A stretch of DNA of 64,000 nt from contig LXQE01000150.1 of the NCBI GenBank assembly GCA_003326195.1, positions 88,929 to 152,928 on the forward strand. The letters are read 5' to 3'. Under the pieces are notes generated by a model. The model saw nothing but the letters and a program-made list of their open reading frames with translations. It was not told the DNA's origin and made no database searches. Origin of the DNA: Nostoc punctiforme NIES-2108. Its GTDB lineage: Bacteria; Cyanobacteriota; Cyanobacteriia; Cyanobacteriales; Nostocaceae. The first letter of the stretch is position 1; the number at the start of each line of letters is the position of its first letter. This document shows, piece by piece, positions 44,853-54,070 of this stretch. A program made the translations under genes and the position numbers.

Positions 44853-47800
44853 TCTAAGTTTGTTGTAGTCAATTCCATGATTTTCTCAAACTGGTAGTTA
44901 TTTGCTAAATCCCTGAGAACTTGAAAAACTTGAGCATTATCTGATGGAATTTGCTTGAGTAACTCTAAAATCAGTTCATCGCTACAGCTGGCTGCGGCAT
45001 AGTGAAGCTGTTGGAGCCACTCAGGTGACATTTGTGATAAATGGCCCAGGAGTTCGGCAACACTTACAAAAATCTGTGTAGCTTGATTGACAACTACTGT
45101 GTTTGTGTTTTCTACTTGATTGGTATATTTTAAACCCAGATGCTTGCTCAGTTTTTCCAATAATACTTCCTGTTTGAATGGCTTGCGAATAAAATCATCA
45201 CAGCCAATGGACAAAATTTTCTGGCGTTCTTCCTCAAAGGCGCTAGCAGTTAGGGCAATAATGATTGTATTTGTATTGGAGCTATCTGGCATTGTTCTAG
45301 AGAAGTTATAAGGGGGAGCCAAAGTTGTTGGCATCCGCGATCGCAATGTGGACGTACCAGAAGGATCATTTTCTATAACACCAGTTGTTTCTGGTGTAGA
45401 AGACTCTTGGCGTACAACTTTGAGAGCCTCACCCTCGCCTGAACCTGTTAACTCTTCTGCAAGGTATTGGCTCCCCGATGACACCAGTTGTTTCAATTTT
45501 GGGAACCTCCGCGACGTATTGGTTGTCCCATGTCCGATTTCTCTAGCTTTAATAATTCTTGTAGCTTCGTAACCGTCCATGACTGGCATTCGCATATCCA
45601 TAAAAATCAAGTGTGGTTGCCAAGATTCCCAATTAGCGATCGCTTCACTACCATCTGTAGCTTCATTAACTTCAAAGCCGAGAGATGTGAGAATTTTAAC
45701 TAGCAATATACGGCTTTCTTTGGAATCGTCAACTACTAGGATGCGGTATACTTTTTCACTAAGTGCTAAAGCTCTAATTTGTGATTTAATTTGGTTTATC
45801 GGGATTTCTCTAGGGCAAGTTAGAGCAATCTGAACATCAAAGGCAAATGTACTACCGACACCAGGCGTAGTGGTGACAGTAATATCTCCTCCCATCAGTT
45901 GCACGTATTTACGGCTAATCGCTAAACCCAATCCTGTCCCTTGTTGGAATTTTCTACCGATTTCGGTTTGTTCAAAAGCCTCAAACAGCAAGTCAAGTTC
46001 TTGTGGGGCAATACCACAGCCAGTATCTTGTATCTCAAAGAAAAGAAAAGAGGGATAAGAAAGATTTTGCTCCCCCTGCTCCCCTACTCCCCTATTCCCC
46101 TGCTCCCCTGCCCCCACTCTCACCCGTAGCGTCACCCTCCCTTGATCGGTAAATTTGATAGCATTTCCCAACAGGTTGAGCAATACTTGACACAGTTTAT
46201 TTTCGTCCGTTTCTATGTATTTAGGAATATCTGACGCATATTCAAACAGTAATTCTAAATTTTTAGATGCAGCACGCAAGTGCAACATCTCTTCTAAGTT
46301 TTTCAACAAATGAATTAAGTCAAAGCTGCTGCAATTTAATGTGATTTTGCCAGCTTCGATTTTAGACATTTCGAGAATGTCGTTAATTAATTTGAGTAGA
46401 TGTTCGCCAGCACGATTAATTATTGCCAAGTTTTCTTGATGTTCGCTAGATAGCGAATAATCTCGACTCATGACTTGGGTGAAACCAAGAATGGCATTGA
46501 GTGGGGTACGCAGTTCGTGGCTCATGTTAGCAAGGAATTCGCTTTTGGCGAGGTTGGCGGCAGCACTTCGCGCCGCTTCCCGAACTGCTGCTTGTTGTTC
46601 CTGTGCAGCAATTTTTTGCGATTGAATCAGTTCTTCTTGGGTGGTTTGCAGTTGCTCGATAACTTGCTGGAACTCTTCAGTACGTTTTTTTACTTGAGCC
46701 TCTAAGGTGCGATTGTATTCTGCTAATAACTTTTCTGTTTGTTTGCGTTGGGTGATATCAAAAAATGTGGCGATCGCAAAAGCAAGATTCCCTGATTCAT
46801 CATAAATTGGCTTTCCTAAAATCTCAATGAGAGTAATCTTGCCACAACGGCGAATTTCCATATCATCAACCCTGGTGCTTTGCCCTTGTAATGCCCTTAA
46901 AATCGGCAGGCGATCGCTGGGGTAAAGTTGATCTGTCCCGGCAAGGTAAGCTTGATATACCTCTGACAATTCTTCGGTGTTAACTTGGGCGATTATTCCT
47001 TGACCGAGAATTTGCTGCCCAATCTGATTTGTATAATAAGGTTTACCTTCACCATCGATGATAAGTACACCTACTGGCATGGCTTCTAAAAATTGAGTTA
47101 GCTGACTCTGATTATGAGATAGCGCCTCATTTAAAACTTGCATCTGGGCATTCTTTGCTTCTAAAGCACTAAAGGATGCTTGAAGTTGCTTTGCCATAGT
47201 TTCAAATGATTTGGCTAGTTCTCCCAGTTCATCGGAACGCTGAATGTCTGGTGTTTCCTCCCATTCACCTTGAGCAATTTTCTTCGCCGATCTGTTTAAT
47301 TGTAAAATCGGCTTAATTACCCAACGAGCAGTCAAAATCCCAATTCTTGTAGCCACTAAAAAAGCAACTATGCACAGCAAAATAGTGATGCGGGTGTTGG
47401 CATTAATTTGCTCCATAAATTCGCCTTCGGGAATCACCGCCACAATTAGCCAATCTAAACCTAGTTCGTCCTTCCAGCTTTTTACCTGTACAAAATAACG
47501 CATTCCATCGGCACTAAAACTTAGCTGTTGCTTCCCTACAACAAACTTAAGACTGCCAAAGCGTTCGATCAAAGACTGTGTTGTGAGTTTAATTAAAGAA
47601 TTTTGACTATTTAACGCTGATAGACGTTTTCCTTTACCATTAACGATCGTATATGGTGGCTCGCTAGTAGAAGAAGCCACTATATACCCAGAACGCTCTA
47701 AAATAAAAGTTTTACCCGACCCTTTGATTTTTAACTTAGCTAAAAACTTGCCAATTTGTGACAAGAGCAAATCAACACTAATTACCCCAACAAATTTGCG

Positions 47801-48481
47801 ATTTTTATCGTAAACAGGATAGCTGGAAGATATGGATAAAATTTCTGGTTTATCTTCCCATTGATAAATTTGACTCCAAACTCGTTTGCCTACCTTAACT
47901 GGATCTATATACCAAGCTTCTGAGCGAGGATCGTAATTTTTGACTTCCTGTAAATGGCGGCGATTTCCTTGGTTGTCTGTAGGATAAACATAGAGTTTTC
48001 CTATACCGCGCTTTTCGCTCACTTCATTGATCAAAAGCTTCCCATTATCTAAACGTTCAACACCGATAAATTCACCTTTGGGATTGGCAAAGCTGTTGTA
48101 GCCAATATTGAAAACCTGCATTTGTTTCCAAAAGTAATTACCAGTGGTTTGAAAGTCAGAAAGGTTTAGCAAACCTAGCTCAACCGCATCTAAGTTGATT
48201 TGATTGATTTGATTCGGAGTTGTTAAATAGCTATCAAGATGCTGTTCAATGCGATCGCAGATTTCATTTTCTAATTGAGTAGCAAGCTCCCTTACCGCTT
48301 TTTGGCCGTTTTGATAGGAAAGATAGCCCACAAGTCCCACTGCACCACAAATTTGCAAGATAAAGGGCACAATCAGAACATATTTCAGGGGCATCTTGCC
48401 ATAAACTTTGCCAACTAAGCGATTAAATGATTTGACGGGCTGAAGTTTGGATAACATTGTAGTTTTATTCTTCCCCAGCAT
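44849..48481 (-). CDS. Hybrid histidine kinase: dCache, HAMP, PAS, HisKA, HATPase, REC
   Basis: The product has 1210 residues. A membrane helix (~33-55) precedes a large periplasmic double-Cache sensor (~60-360, with WYIDPVKVGKRVWSQIYQW and ISSSYPVYDKNRKFVGVISVD), then a second helix (~370-390), HAMP, PAS (~465-580), a coiled coil, HisKA (LANMSHELRTPLNAILGF), HATPase_c (LLGNAIKFTDQG, DTGCGIAPQELD, GTGLGLAISRKY) and REC (phospho-Asp in LIFMDMRMPVMDG, Lys in FIRKPF). The sensor is expected to bind a small extracellular ligand. Two repeat-derived in-frame insertions are inferred: ~46068-46125 in the HATPase and 45278-45532 in REC. The C-terminal ~90 residues are not assigned. Confidence 0.93.
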   Translation of the reverse strand: MLGKNKTTMLSKLQPVKSFNRLVGKVYGKMPLKYVLIVPFILQICGAVGLVGYLSYQNGQKAVRELATQLENEICDRIEQHLDSYLTTPNQINQINLDAVELGLLNLSDFQTTGNYFWKQMQVFNIGYNSFANPKGEFIGVERLDNGKLLINEVSEKRGIGKLYVYPTDNQGNRRHLQEVKNYDPRSEAWYIDPVKVGKRVWSQIYQWEDKPEILSISSSYPVYDKNRKFVGVISVDLLLSQIGKFLAKLKIKGSGKTFILERSGYIVASSTSEPPYTIVNGKGKRLSALNSQNSLIKLTTQSLIERFGSLKFVVGKQQLSFSADGMRYFVQVKSWKDELGLDWLIVAVIPEGEFMEQINANTRITILLCIVAFLVATRIGILTARWVIKPILQLNRSAKKIAQGEWEETPDIQRSDELGELAKSFETMAKQLQASFSALEAKNAQMQVLNEALSHNQSQLTQFLEAMPVGVLIIDGEGKPYYTNQIGQQILGQGIIAQVNTEELSEVYQAYLAGTDQLYPSDRLPILRALQGQSTRVDDMEIRRCGKITLIEILGKPIYDESGNLAFAIATFFDITQRKQTEKLLAEYNRTLEAQVKKRTEEFQQVIEQLQTTQEELIQSQKIAAQEQQAAVREAARSAAANLAKSEFLANMSHELRTPLNAILGFTQVMSRDYSLSSEHQENLAIINRAGEHLLKLINDILEMSKIEAGKITLNCSSFDLIHLLKNLEEMLHLRAASKNLELLFEYASDIPKYIETDENKLCQVLLNLLGNAIKFTDQGRVTLRVRVGAGEQGNRGVGEQGEQNLSYPSFLFFEIQDTGCGIAPQELDLLFEAFEQTEIGRKFQQGTGLGLAISRKYVQLMGGDITVTTTPGVGSTFAFDVQIALTCPREIPINQIKSQIRALALSEKVYRILVVDDSKESRILLVKILTSLGFEVNEATDGSEAIANWESWQPHLIFMDMRMPVMDGYEATRIIKAREIGHGTTNTSRRFPKLKQLVSSGSQYLAEELTGSGEGEALKVVRQESSTPETTGVIENDPSGTSTLRSRMPTTLAPPYNFSRTMPDSSNTNTIIIALTASAFEEERQKILSIGCDDFIRKPFKQEVLLEKLSKHLGLKYTNQVENTNTVVVNQATQIFVSVAELLGHLSQMSPEWLQQLHYAAASCSDELILELLKQIPSDNAQVFQVLRDLANNYQFEKIMELTTTNLE
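45278..45532. repeat. Putative repeat element inserted in frame in a receiver domain
   Basis: The REC domain normally runs from ATRIIKARE directly to IIIALTASAFEEER. Here about 85 extra residues of low-complexity, polar sequence intervene. Their DNA holds an inverted repeat ACACCAG TTGTTT CTGGTGT, a second ACACCAGTTGTTT copy near 45480 and a GGGAACCTCCGCGACG segment of the kind found in Nostoc interspersed repeats. Boundaries are inferred from the REC consensus and no target duplication was identified. Confidence 0.6.
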
Positions 48482-48980
48482 CTACTAAGTGCATTTTGCT
48501 ATGCCAGTTATATTTTATACAAGTATAACAACGACATATATTGCTTTTTATGAAAATTTTATATTCCTAGTATAAAACAAGACAAAATGCTTATACTTGT
48601 TTGACTGGCTGAATTCCTCCAATGCCTAATTTTCAAACTTTGCACAGGAGTAGTCCCCTATAGAAATCATCTACGTGGGTACGCCATCGCACCTGAATTT
48701 GCTCAGTTTTATCTGGCAATATTTCCACAAATTTTCTCAGATGAACTGAAATTTAACCAATAAGCTCCAGTATGCCATTCTAAAATTTAGGTCGCCATTG
48801 GCACCCAATCCTAAATTTAATTTTTAATTGCTGATGTGTTGATTTTCTGGACTGGAAACCCTTGGACTCGTACAAAAACTTATATTTAACTACAACGATT
48901 TTAGAATTGTCATGCAAATACACAGCATAAACAAAAAAATCCAAAAAAATTTACTTTGGATTGTTTATTTTGACGGAATA
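48482..48980. other. Intergenic region without recognised feature
   Basis: A/T-rich upstream region of the hybrid kinase gene and downstream region of the MOSC gene. I see no gene-like ORF, terminator or strong repeat. It presumably holds the promoter of the kinase/GGDEF-EAL unit. Confidence 0.5.
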
Positions 48981-49775
48981 TTAACTTTGTTGTATATTTA
49001 TGTCAACTCGATCGCCGATTCGTAAAATTTTTCCGGCTGATGATGGGGGCAGTTGAGTATTAATACTCAATCTATAAAAGTGATTAAAAGGCGATGAAGC
49101 AACCCAATTTGGCAAAGTTGCTTGTCGCTGGGTTGTAAAGATTTTTTGAAAGTTTGGGTAAGCTTCCCCTAAGTAAGAATTGCGTGTTGGGACTATACAA
49201 CGCTGACATGGGTTAACCCCAAAAAAGTCTACATCTCCCACTCGAAAAGAGACTAAATCACCTTGTTCGCTAAATAGCCGATCTTCCCAAAATGCTGGTA
49301 CACCACCAATCTCGATGTTGGCACGCATCCGACGGCGCATTTCATCTACACTTAAACCAGGAAACCAAGAAGCTACCTCTGTCAATGTGGCCGTACTAAT
49401 TACCGTTGGGCCAAGTGAGTGTGTATCGTCAGGAAAACCCATCAAAGAGTTTTGTCCCAATGTGACAATAAACTCAAAATAATCATTCAAAGTTGCTTCT
49501 AATGCTTGCCGTTCCTTATCTAGATGAAAAATTTGTAGTGAGTTGGCATCGGGGATTTGCAACGAGATAGTTCTATTTAAGAGTGCAAATTGTGCCCTTA
49601 GTAAATGAATTTTAGCATGACGCTTGCCATTGACAAATCTACCTTGTTCGTCAAAAATGGCAAACTCGCGGTCATACTGTAGTGCGCCACTGGCAAGAAC
49701 TCTAGTGTTCTCAACTTCAACACCATCCAGTGATTTAACTGGATACAGTAAAATCTTAGCTAGGTAAGGCGTCAC
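48981..49775 (-). CDS. MOSC-domain protein with N-terminal beta-barrel domain
   Basis: I start at GTG 49775 (VTPYLAKILLYPVKSLDG) because GGAG lies about 9 bases upstream; a TTG at 49796 would add seven residues within AATTCAAA repeats. The ~264-residue protein has the MOSC N-terminal barrel (YPVKSLDGVEVENTRV, LQYDREFAIFDEQGRFVNGKRH) and MOSC C-terminal domain (ANIEIGGVPAFWEDRLFS, DVDFFGVNPCQRCIVPTRN). Related proteins (mARC, YcbX) use molybdenum cofactor bound through the conserved Cys to reduce N-hydroxylated compounds. YcbX has an added ferredoxin domain, absent here. Substrate is unknown. Confidence 0.88.
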   Translation of the reverse strand: MTPYLAKILLYPVKSLDGVEVENTRVLASGALQYDREFAIFDEQGRFVNGKRHAKIHLLRAQFALLNRTISLQIPDANSLQIFHLDKERQALEATLNDYFEFIVTLGQNSLMGFPDDTHSLGPTVISTATLTEVASWFPGLSVDEMRRRMRANIEIGGVPAFWEDRLFSEQGDLVSFRVGDVDFFGVNPCQRCIVPTRNSYLGEAYPNFQKIFTTQRQATLPNWVASSPFNHFYRLSINTQLPPSSAGKILRIGDRVDINIQQS

Positions 49776-50031
49776 GTCGCTTCGCTCCGAATTCAAAATT
49801 CAAAATTCAAATATTTTAGACACCCATAAATAAATTTAGTTGCTCTGTATCCTTTTCGTTTTCGGTCATAGGAATATTTAGATTTGAGATTTGCCGAAAA
49901 GTCCCAGCATTTCGCAAAGAGCGAACTAAACTTTTCAAGACAGATTTTGGATTTTAGATTGGTGATTTAATAGTCCCCAATCTAAAATCTAAAATTCTTT
50001 TGTTAACTATTTGAGCAATATTGTTTGTTAA

Positions 50032-50673
50032 TTATGGATATACTGGCGATTTATCGATGCCGCCAACATGATTTAAAGGCCAGAAGCGAACTACAGCACG
50101 TCCAATAATATTCTGGCGGGGGACAACACCCCAACAGCGGCTGTCATAACTACTGTTACGATTATCACCCAATACTAAATATGAATCGGCTGGTATAGTC
50201 TGGGGTTTGGCCAAAAAAGGTGGCTGTGGCCCTGATTGGCAAACATCAATAACTGTGGTTTGCCCAGAACTGAGGTAATTGGCTTCTGGGAGAGGTTTGT
50301 TATTGATATAGACTTTGCCATCCTTAAGTTGTATTTTTTCTCCAGGTAAGGCAATTATACGTTTAATAAAAGCATCTTGATATTGTTCTTTTTGTAGTTC
50401 TTTCGTCGGTGAAAATACTACTATATCTCCCCGCTGCGGGTCAGCAAATTTATACTTCAACTTATCGACAATAATTTTGTCTGCCTCCCACTGGTTTGGC
50501 GTACCATGCAAAGTCGGTTCCATTGATCCAGAAGGAATCCAGCGTGCTTCAGCAACAAAGGTACGAATTCCTAGAGCTAGAACAATGCTCAATACAATTG
50601 TTCTACCTAGCTCTGCGATCCAAGAATTATCGGGTTGTTGACTAGAATTGTTATCAGACACTTGATTATGCAT
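50032..50673 (-). CDS. lepB: Signal peptidase I
   Basis: The 213-residue protein has one N-terminal membrane anchor (TIVLSIVLALGIRTFVAEA) and the S26 motifs: nucleophile Ser50 in IPSGSMEPTL, general base Lys104 in FIKRIIALPGEKIQL, plus GDIVVFSP and LGDNRNSSYDSRCWG. It removes Sec and Tat signal peptides at the outer face of the membrane. Length and motif order are normal for cyanobacterial LepB; cyanobacteria often have two copies. Confidence 0.97.
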   Translation of the reverse strand: MHNQVSDNNSSQQPDNSWIAELGRTIVLSIVLALGIRTFVAEARWIPSGSMEPTLHGTPNQWEADKIIVDKLKYKFADPQRGDIVVFSPTKELQKEQYQDAFIKRIIALPGEKIQLKDGKVYINNKPLPEANYLSSGQTTVIDVCQSGPQPPFLAKPQTIPADSYLVLGDNRNSSYDSRCWGVVPRQNIIGRAVVRFWPLNHVGGIDKSPVYP

Positions 50674-51052
50674 GAAATTACTTAACTTAATGAAAGACGT
50701 AGGTAATTAACTCGCCTAGTGAGACTTTATCTGTTAATCTTAGCGGGAAAATTTTAATTTCCTAGTTATGTTTGCATCTTGACTACCAATTTTAGATTGT
50801 GGATTGGGAAGGAGGTAGGAGGCAGGAGAGATCAGGCTTCTAGATGAGACGCTCTCGCGTTCAACCCTATCTAATTGCAGTCCACCAAATCGGAGATTTT
50901 GTGGAGGACTTAAACTTCTGCTGCCTCTGTTGTTAAAAATAAACTTTTTTTTAAGGCGCGGCAAAAATTGGTTACTCCGATCGCGAATAAGTTTAACCTA
51001 AAAGCATGGTTCTCTGTAATACATAACTCGCTGTCTAAACTTGGTTATCCCT
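50674..51052. other. Divergent lepB-pyrC intergenic region
   Basis: It holds promoters of two divergent genes. A 74-codon frame at 50740-50964 (minus) lies over repeat-like DNA and has no family resemblance; I do not call it. No defined operator is seen. Confidence 0.5.
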
Positions 51053-52372
51053 ATGTCATCTCCAAAAATGTTACTGATTCGCCGCGCTCGCATAATCTTA
51101 CCCGATGGTGAACTGATGGTTGGGGATGTGTTGACGCGCGATCGCCAAATAGTCGAAGTTGCGCCAGAAATCTCCCAAACAGCACTAGTCACTGAAATTG
51201 ACGCAGAAGGCTTAACTTTGTTGCCAGGAGTTATCGATCCGCAGGTACATTTCCGGGAACCTGGACTAGAACACAAGGAAGATTTATTCACCGCCAGTTG
51301 TGCCTGTGCTAAAGGGGGAGTCACTTCTTTTTTAGAAATGCCCAATACGCGCCCCCTAACTACGACACAACAGGCTTTAGACGACAAGCTAGAACGGGCC
51401 TCACACAAATCCTTAGTTAATTATGGCTTTTTTATTGGGGCAACAGCAGAGAATTTACCAGATTTGCTTTTAGCAAAACCAACACCGGGAATTAAGATTT
51501 TCATGGGGTCGATGCATGGTCAGTTGTTGGTTGATGGTGAAACAGCATTGGAGGCAATCTTTGCCAAAGGCGATCGCTTAATTGCCGTTCATGCCGAAGA
51601 CCAAGCTAGAATCAACCAACGCCGCCAAGAATTTGCCAACATTCACGATCCAGCCGTTCACTCGCAAATTCAAGATAATCAAGCGGCGTTGCTGGCAACC
51701 CAACTAGCATTAAAACTTTCTCAAAAATATCAACGTCGTCTGCATATTCTCCACATGTCAACTGCCGAAGAAGCAGATTTGCTGCGTCAGGAGAAACCAA
51801 GTTGGGTGACAGCGGAGGTTACGCCACAACATTTGTTGTTAAATACTAGTGCTTATGAAACAATTGGCACATTAGCACAGATGAATCCACCTTTGCGATC
51901 GCCCCATGATAACGAAGTTCTCTGGCAAGCTTTGCGCGATGGCGTGATTGATTTCATCGCTACAGATCACGCGCCGCACACCTTAGAAGAAAAAGCTCAA
52001 GAATATCCCAATAGCCCTTCAGGAATGCCTGGGGTAGAAACTTCCCTGGCTTTGATGTTAACTGCGGCAATGGAGGGAAAGTGTACTGTGGCTCAAGTTG
52101 TGAACTGGATGTCTAAAGCTGTAGCTGTGGCTTATGGTATTCCGAATAAGGGAGCGATCGCCCCTGGTTATGATGCCGATTTGGTGCTTGTAGATTTAAA
52201 TACATATCGCCCAGTCCAGCGCGAGGAACTTTTAACCAAATGCCATTGGAGTCCTTTTGAAGGCTGGAACCTGACCGGCTGGGCTAAAACCACTATTGTC
52301 GGCGGTGAAATAGTTTATGACAAAGGCCAGGTAAATACGCAAGTGCGGGGTCAAGCTTTAACTTTCTTGTAG
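51053..52372 (+). CDS. pyrC: Dihydroorotase
   Basis: I start at ATG 51053 (MSSPKMLLIRRARI) rather than the in-frame TTG at 51041. The ~439-residue amidohydrolase shows the metal-binding DPQVHFREPGLEHKED, GGVTSFLEMPNT, IAVHAEDQ, LHILHMSTAEEAD and FIATDHAPHTLEEK, then GMPGVETSLALML. It cyclises N-carbamoyl-aspartate to dihydroorotate in pyrimidine synthesis. The length and motifs are of the class I (bacterial PyrC/AllB-related) type. An allantoinase is the main alternative, but the HFREPG and SGMPGVET motifs favour dihydroorotase. Confidence 0.93.
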   Translation: MSSPKMLLIRRARIILPDGELMVGDVLTRDRQIVEVAPEISQTALVTEIDAEGLTLLPGVIDPQVHFREPGLEHKEDLFTASCACAKGGVTSFLEMPNTRPLTTTQQALDDKLERASHKSLVNYGFFIGATAENLPDLLLAKPTPGIKIFMGSMHGQLLVDGETALEAIFAKGDRLIAVHAEDQARINQRRQEFANIHDPAVHSQIQDNQAALLATQLALKLSQKYQRRLHILHMSTAEEADLLRQEKPSWVTAEVTPQHLLLNTSAYETIGTLAQMNPPLRSPHDNEVLWQALRDGVIDFIATDHAPHTLEEKAQEYPNSPSGMPGVETSLALMLTAAMEGKCTVAQVVNWMSKAVAVAYGIPNKGAIAPGYDADLVLVDLNTYRPVQREELLTKCHWSPFEGWNLTGWAKTTIVGGEIVYDKGQVNTQVRGQALTFL

Positions 52373-52533
52373 CAAATATTGATTTAACCTTACTAAAACC
52401 CTGAATTTACAGCAACTACATAAGATATATTCCTCCCCAACCTTCATGCCAGATTGTGCAGGTGGGGTATTTCTGTACCTCACAACGTAGAAATTTGCTG
52501 TATTTCTAAGTGTTTCAAGTTAAATCATCACAA

Positions 52534-52598
52534 AGACGCGATAAATCGCCGTCTCTACGAAAGATTGACTATTGTAGAGACGGCGATTCATCGCGTCT
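52534..52598. repeat. Inverted repeat with 25-bp arms
   Basis: The left arm (52534-52558) begins AGACGCGATAAATCGCC and the right arm (52574-52598) is its reverse complement with a single mismatch, with 15 bp between. It shares its end sequence with the palindrome at 8542-8561. It lies 160 bp after pyrC and may be a miniature interspersed element that also ends transcription. Confidence 0.9.
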
Positions 52599-52717
52599 CT
52601 TGCCTTTCTTAAGTTGACACCAATACTACCGCGTACCCCCCCCTCTACAGAGAAGCAAGCTATAGGTAGTGTCTCGTAGAGAAGGCACTTCGTTAAAAAA
52701 AACTTAGGTATTCTTCC

Positions 52718-52744
52718 AGTCGGATAAGTCGGACAAGTCGGATA
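52718..52744. promoter_or_regulatory. Three 9-bp direct repeats upstream of the patatin gene
   Basis: AGTCGGATA, AGTCGGACA and AGTCGGATA follow one another without spacer, ending 80 bp before the patatin-like start codon. Short contiguous direct repeats at this distance are often regulator-binding sites, but it could also be a simple microsatellite. Confidence 0.5.
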
Positions 52745-52824
52745 AGAGTAAACAAGCTAATGGAATCGGATTCTGATTCATCTCATGATGCTTGTCCACA
52801 GAAAAATAATCAAAGAGAATTGCT

Positions 52825-54000
52825 ATGTCCTTCAAAATTTTGGCTTTAGACGGTGGCGGTATTCGTGGAATTGTTGCAGCACGAATACTTAAACAAGTAG
52901 AACAAGAAATTAGAACTCAGGGAAAAGGAGACTTTTTACACGAATATTTTGACATGGTTGCTGGTACTTCTACTGGTTCAATATTAGCAGGAGGAATTGC
53001 TCTCGGAAATGAGAGTGATGAACTCATTAAAATGTATAAAAATAGAGGTAAAGATATATTCCCTCTGGAGATAAAAGAGCGCTACAAAAACTTTCCATCC
53101 ATCATCAAATCAATTATTGATGTATTTTCTCCATCTAAATATTCTCATGATGGAATTACTAGCGTACTCAAAGATGCCTATAAATCCACAAGAATCAAGG
53201 ATATCGAAAAACCCATTCTTTTGATTCTTGCTTACGATACCCTATATCGCAACACAACATTTTTTACAAATTGTCATCCCGATTTAGGAGACAGATGGTA
53301 CGATGACTGCTTTTTATGGGAAATATGTACCGCTTCTGCCTCAGCACCTACTTTTTTTCCACCATATAAATTAGAACCTGTAGATAAACAAAAATTTGGT
53401 GATTGGGAATTCCCACACATTGATGGAGGAGTTTCTGCTAATAACCCTGCTCTTGCAGCTTTGAGTTTAGCGATGAGGATTAGCCAGTCTTCAGTATCTT
53501 CAGAAATCAAGCAACAATATAAACTAGATAATTTGCGATTGGAAGATATTTCTATTCTTTCTATTGGCACAGGTCAAACTGGTGAACCATATCAATATAA
53601 GCAAATCAGCAAATGGAGAGGCTTAGACTGGATCAAAAATCTGACTAACATTTTTATGGAACCTACATCTGAGATTGATAGTACCATTTGCCGACAAATC
53701 ATGGGTGGATATGAGTCTAAACGTTACTTACGTCTTCAGTTTGACTTAAATGAGACATTTAAACCTAAGCCGAAAGAGACTTATAAAGATCCTCGGATTG
53801 TATTATCTCCAGAAGAGCGGAAAAATAAATTTACAGGGGAAAAAGTTAGTGAAGAAATAGATGATACTAATTCCGAGATTCTTCAGCAGTTAATAGATAC
53901 TACGTCTGCATTCATTGAGCAAGGTCTTACGTACTATACCAGAGACGATTCCGGTTCTCCGATAAAAAAGGCGATCGCGTCTTTTATTAGAGATAACTAG
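52825..54000 (+). CDS. Patatin-like phospholipase
   Basis: The 391-residue protein has the complete patatin signature: oxyanion loop LALDGGGIRGIVAARIL, nucleophile Ser49 in GTSTGSILAGG and catalytic Asp in HIDGGVSANNPALAAL. It hydrolyses acyl esters of membrane lipids. The size and motif spacing resemble stand-alone bacterial patatins such as CapV, the cyclic-nucleotide-activated effector of CBASS, but no nucleotidyltransferase, Cap2/Cap3 or other defence gene is adjacent, so I leave it as an orphan lipase. AGAGAA precedes the ATG. A hairpin and a terminator follow the stop. Confidence 0.92.
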   Translation: MSFKILALDGGGIRGIVAARILKQVEQEIRTQGKGDFLHEYFDMVAGTSTGSILAGGIALGNESDELIKMYKNRGKDIFPLEIKERYKNFPSIIKSIIDVFSPSKYSHDGITSVLKDAYKSTRIKDIEKPILLILAYDTLYRNTTFFTNCHPDLGDRWYDDCFLWEICTASASAPTFFPPYKLEPVDKQKFGDWEFPHIDGGVSANNPALAALSLAMRISQSSVSSEIKQQYKLDNLRLEDISILSIGTGQTGEPYQYKQISKWRGLDWIKNLTNIFMEPTSEIDSTICRQIMGGYESKRYLRLQFDLNETFKPKPKETYKDPRIVLSPEERKNKFTGEKVSEEIDDTNSEILQQLIDTTSAFIEQGLTYYTRDDSGSPIKKAIASFIRDN

Positions 54001-54029
54001 CGATCTGTGCCATTATTCACAACTGTCTA

Positions 54030-54062
54030 CAATTGGTTGGGGTTTGAATACCCATCCAATTG
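54030..54062. repeat. Inverted repeat CAATTGG..CCAATTG
   Basis: Seven-base arms (54030-54036, 54056-54062) enclose GGGTTTGAATACCC, whose ends also pair, so an extended hairpin is possible directly after the patatin stop. Confidence 0.7.
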
Positions 54063-54070
54063 ATCCCTAC

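Noticed and set aside
44849..48481. Frameshift or assembly error as cause of the odd receiver-domain segment
   Set aside because: The reading frame is continuous and REC resumes in the correct frame with all key residues, so an in-frame insertion is simpler.
50740..50964. 74-codon minus-strand frame between lepB and pyrC
   Set aside because: Low-complexity Ser/Arg-rich translation of repeat-like DNA in a divergent promoter region.
52825..54000. CBASS or other patatin-based defence system
   Set aside because: The lipase resembles CapV in size and motifs, but no cyclic-nucleotide synthase or accessory gene is adjacent.
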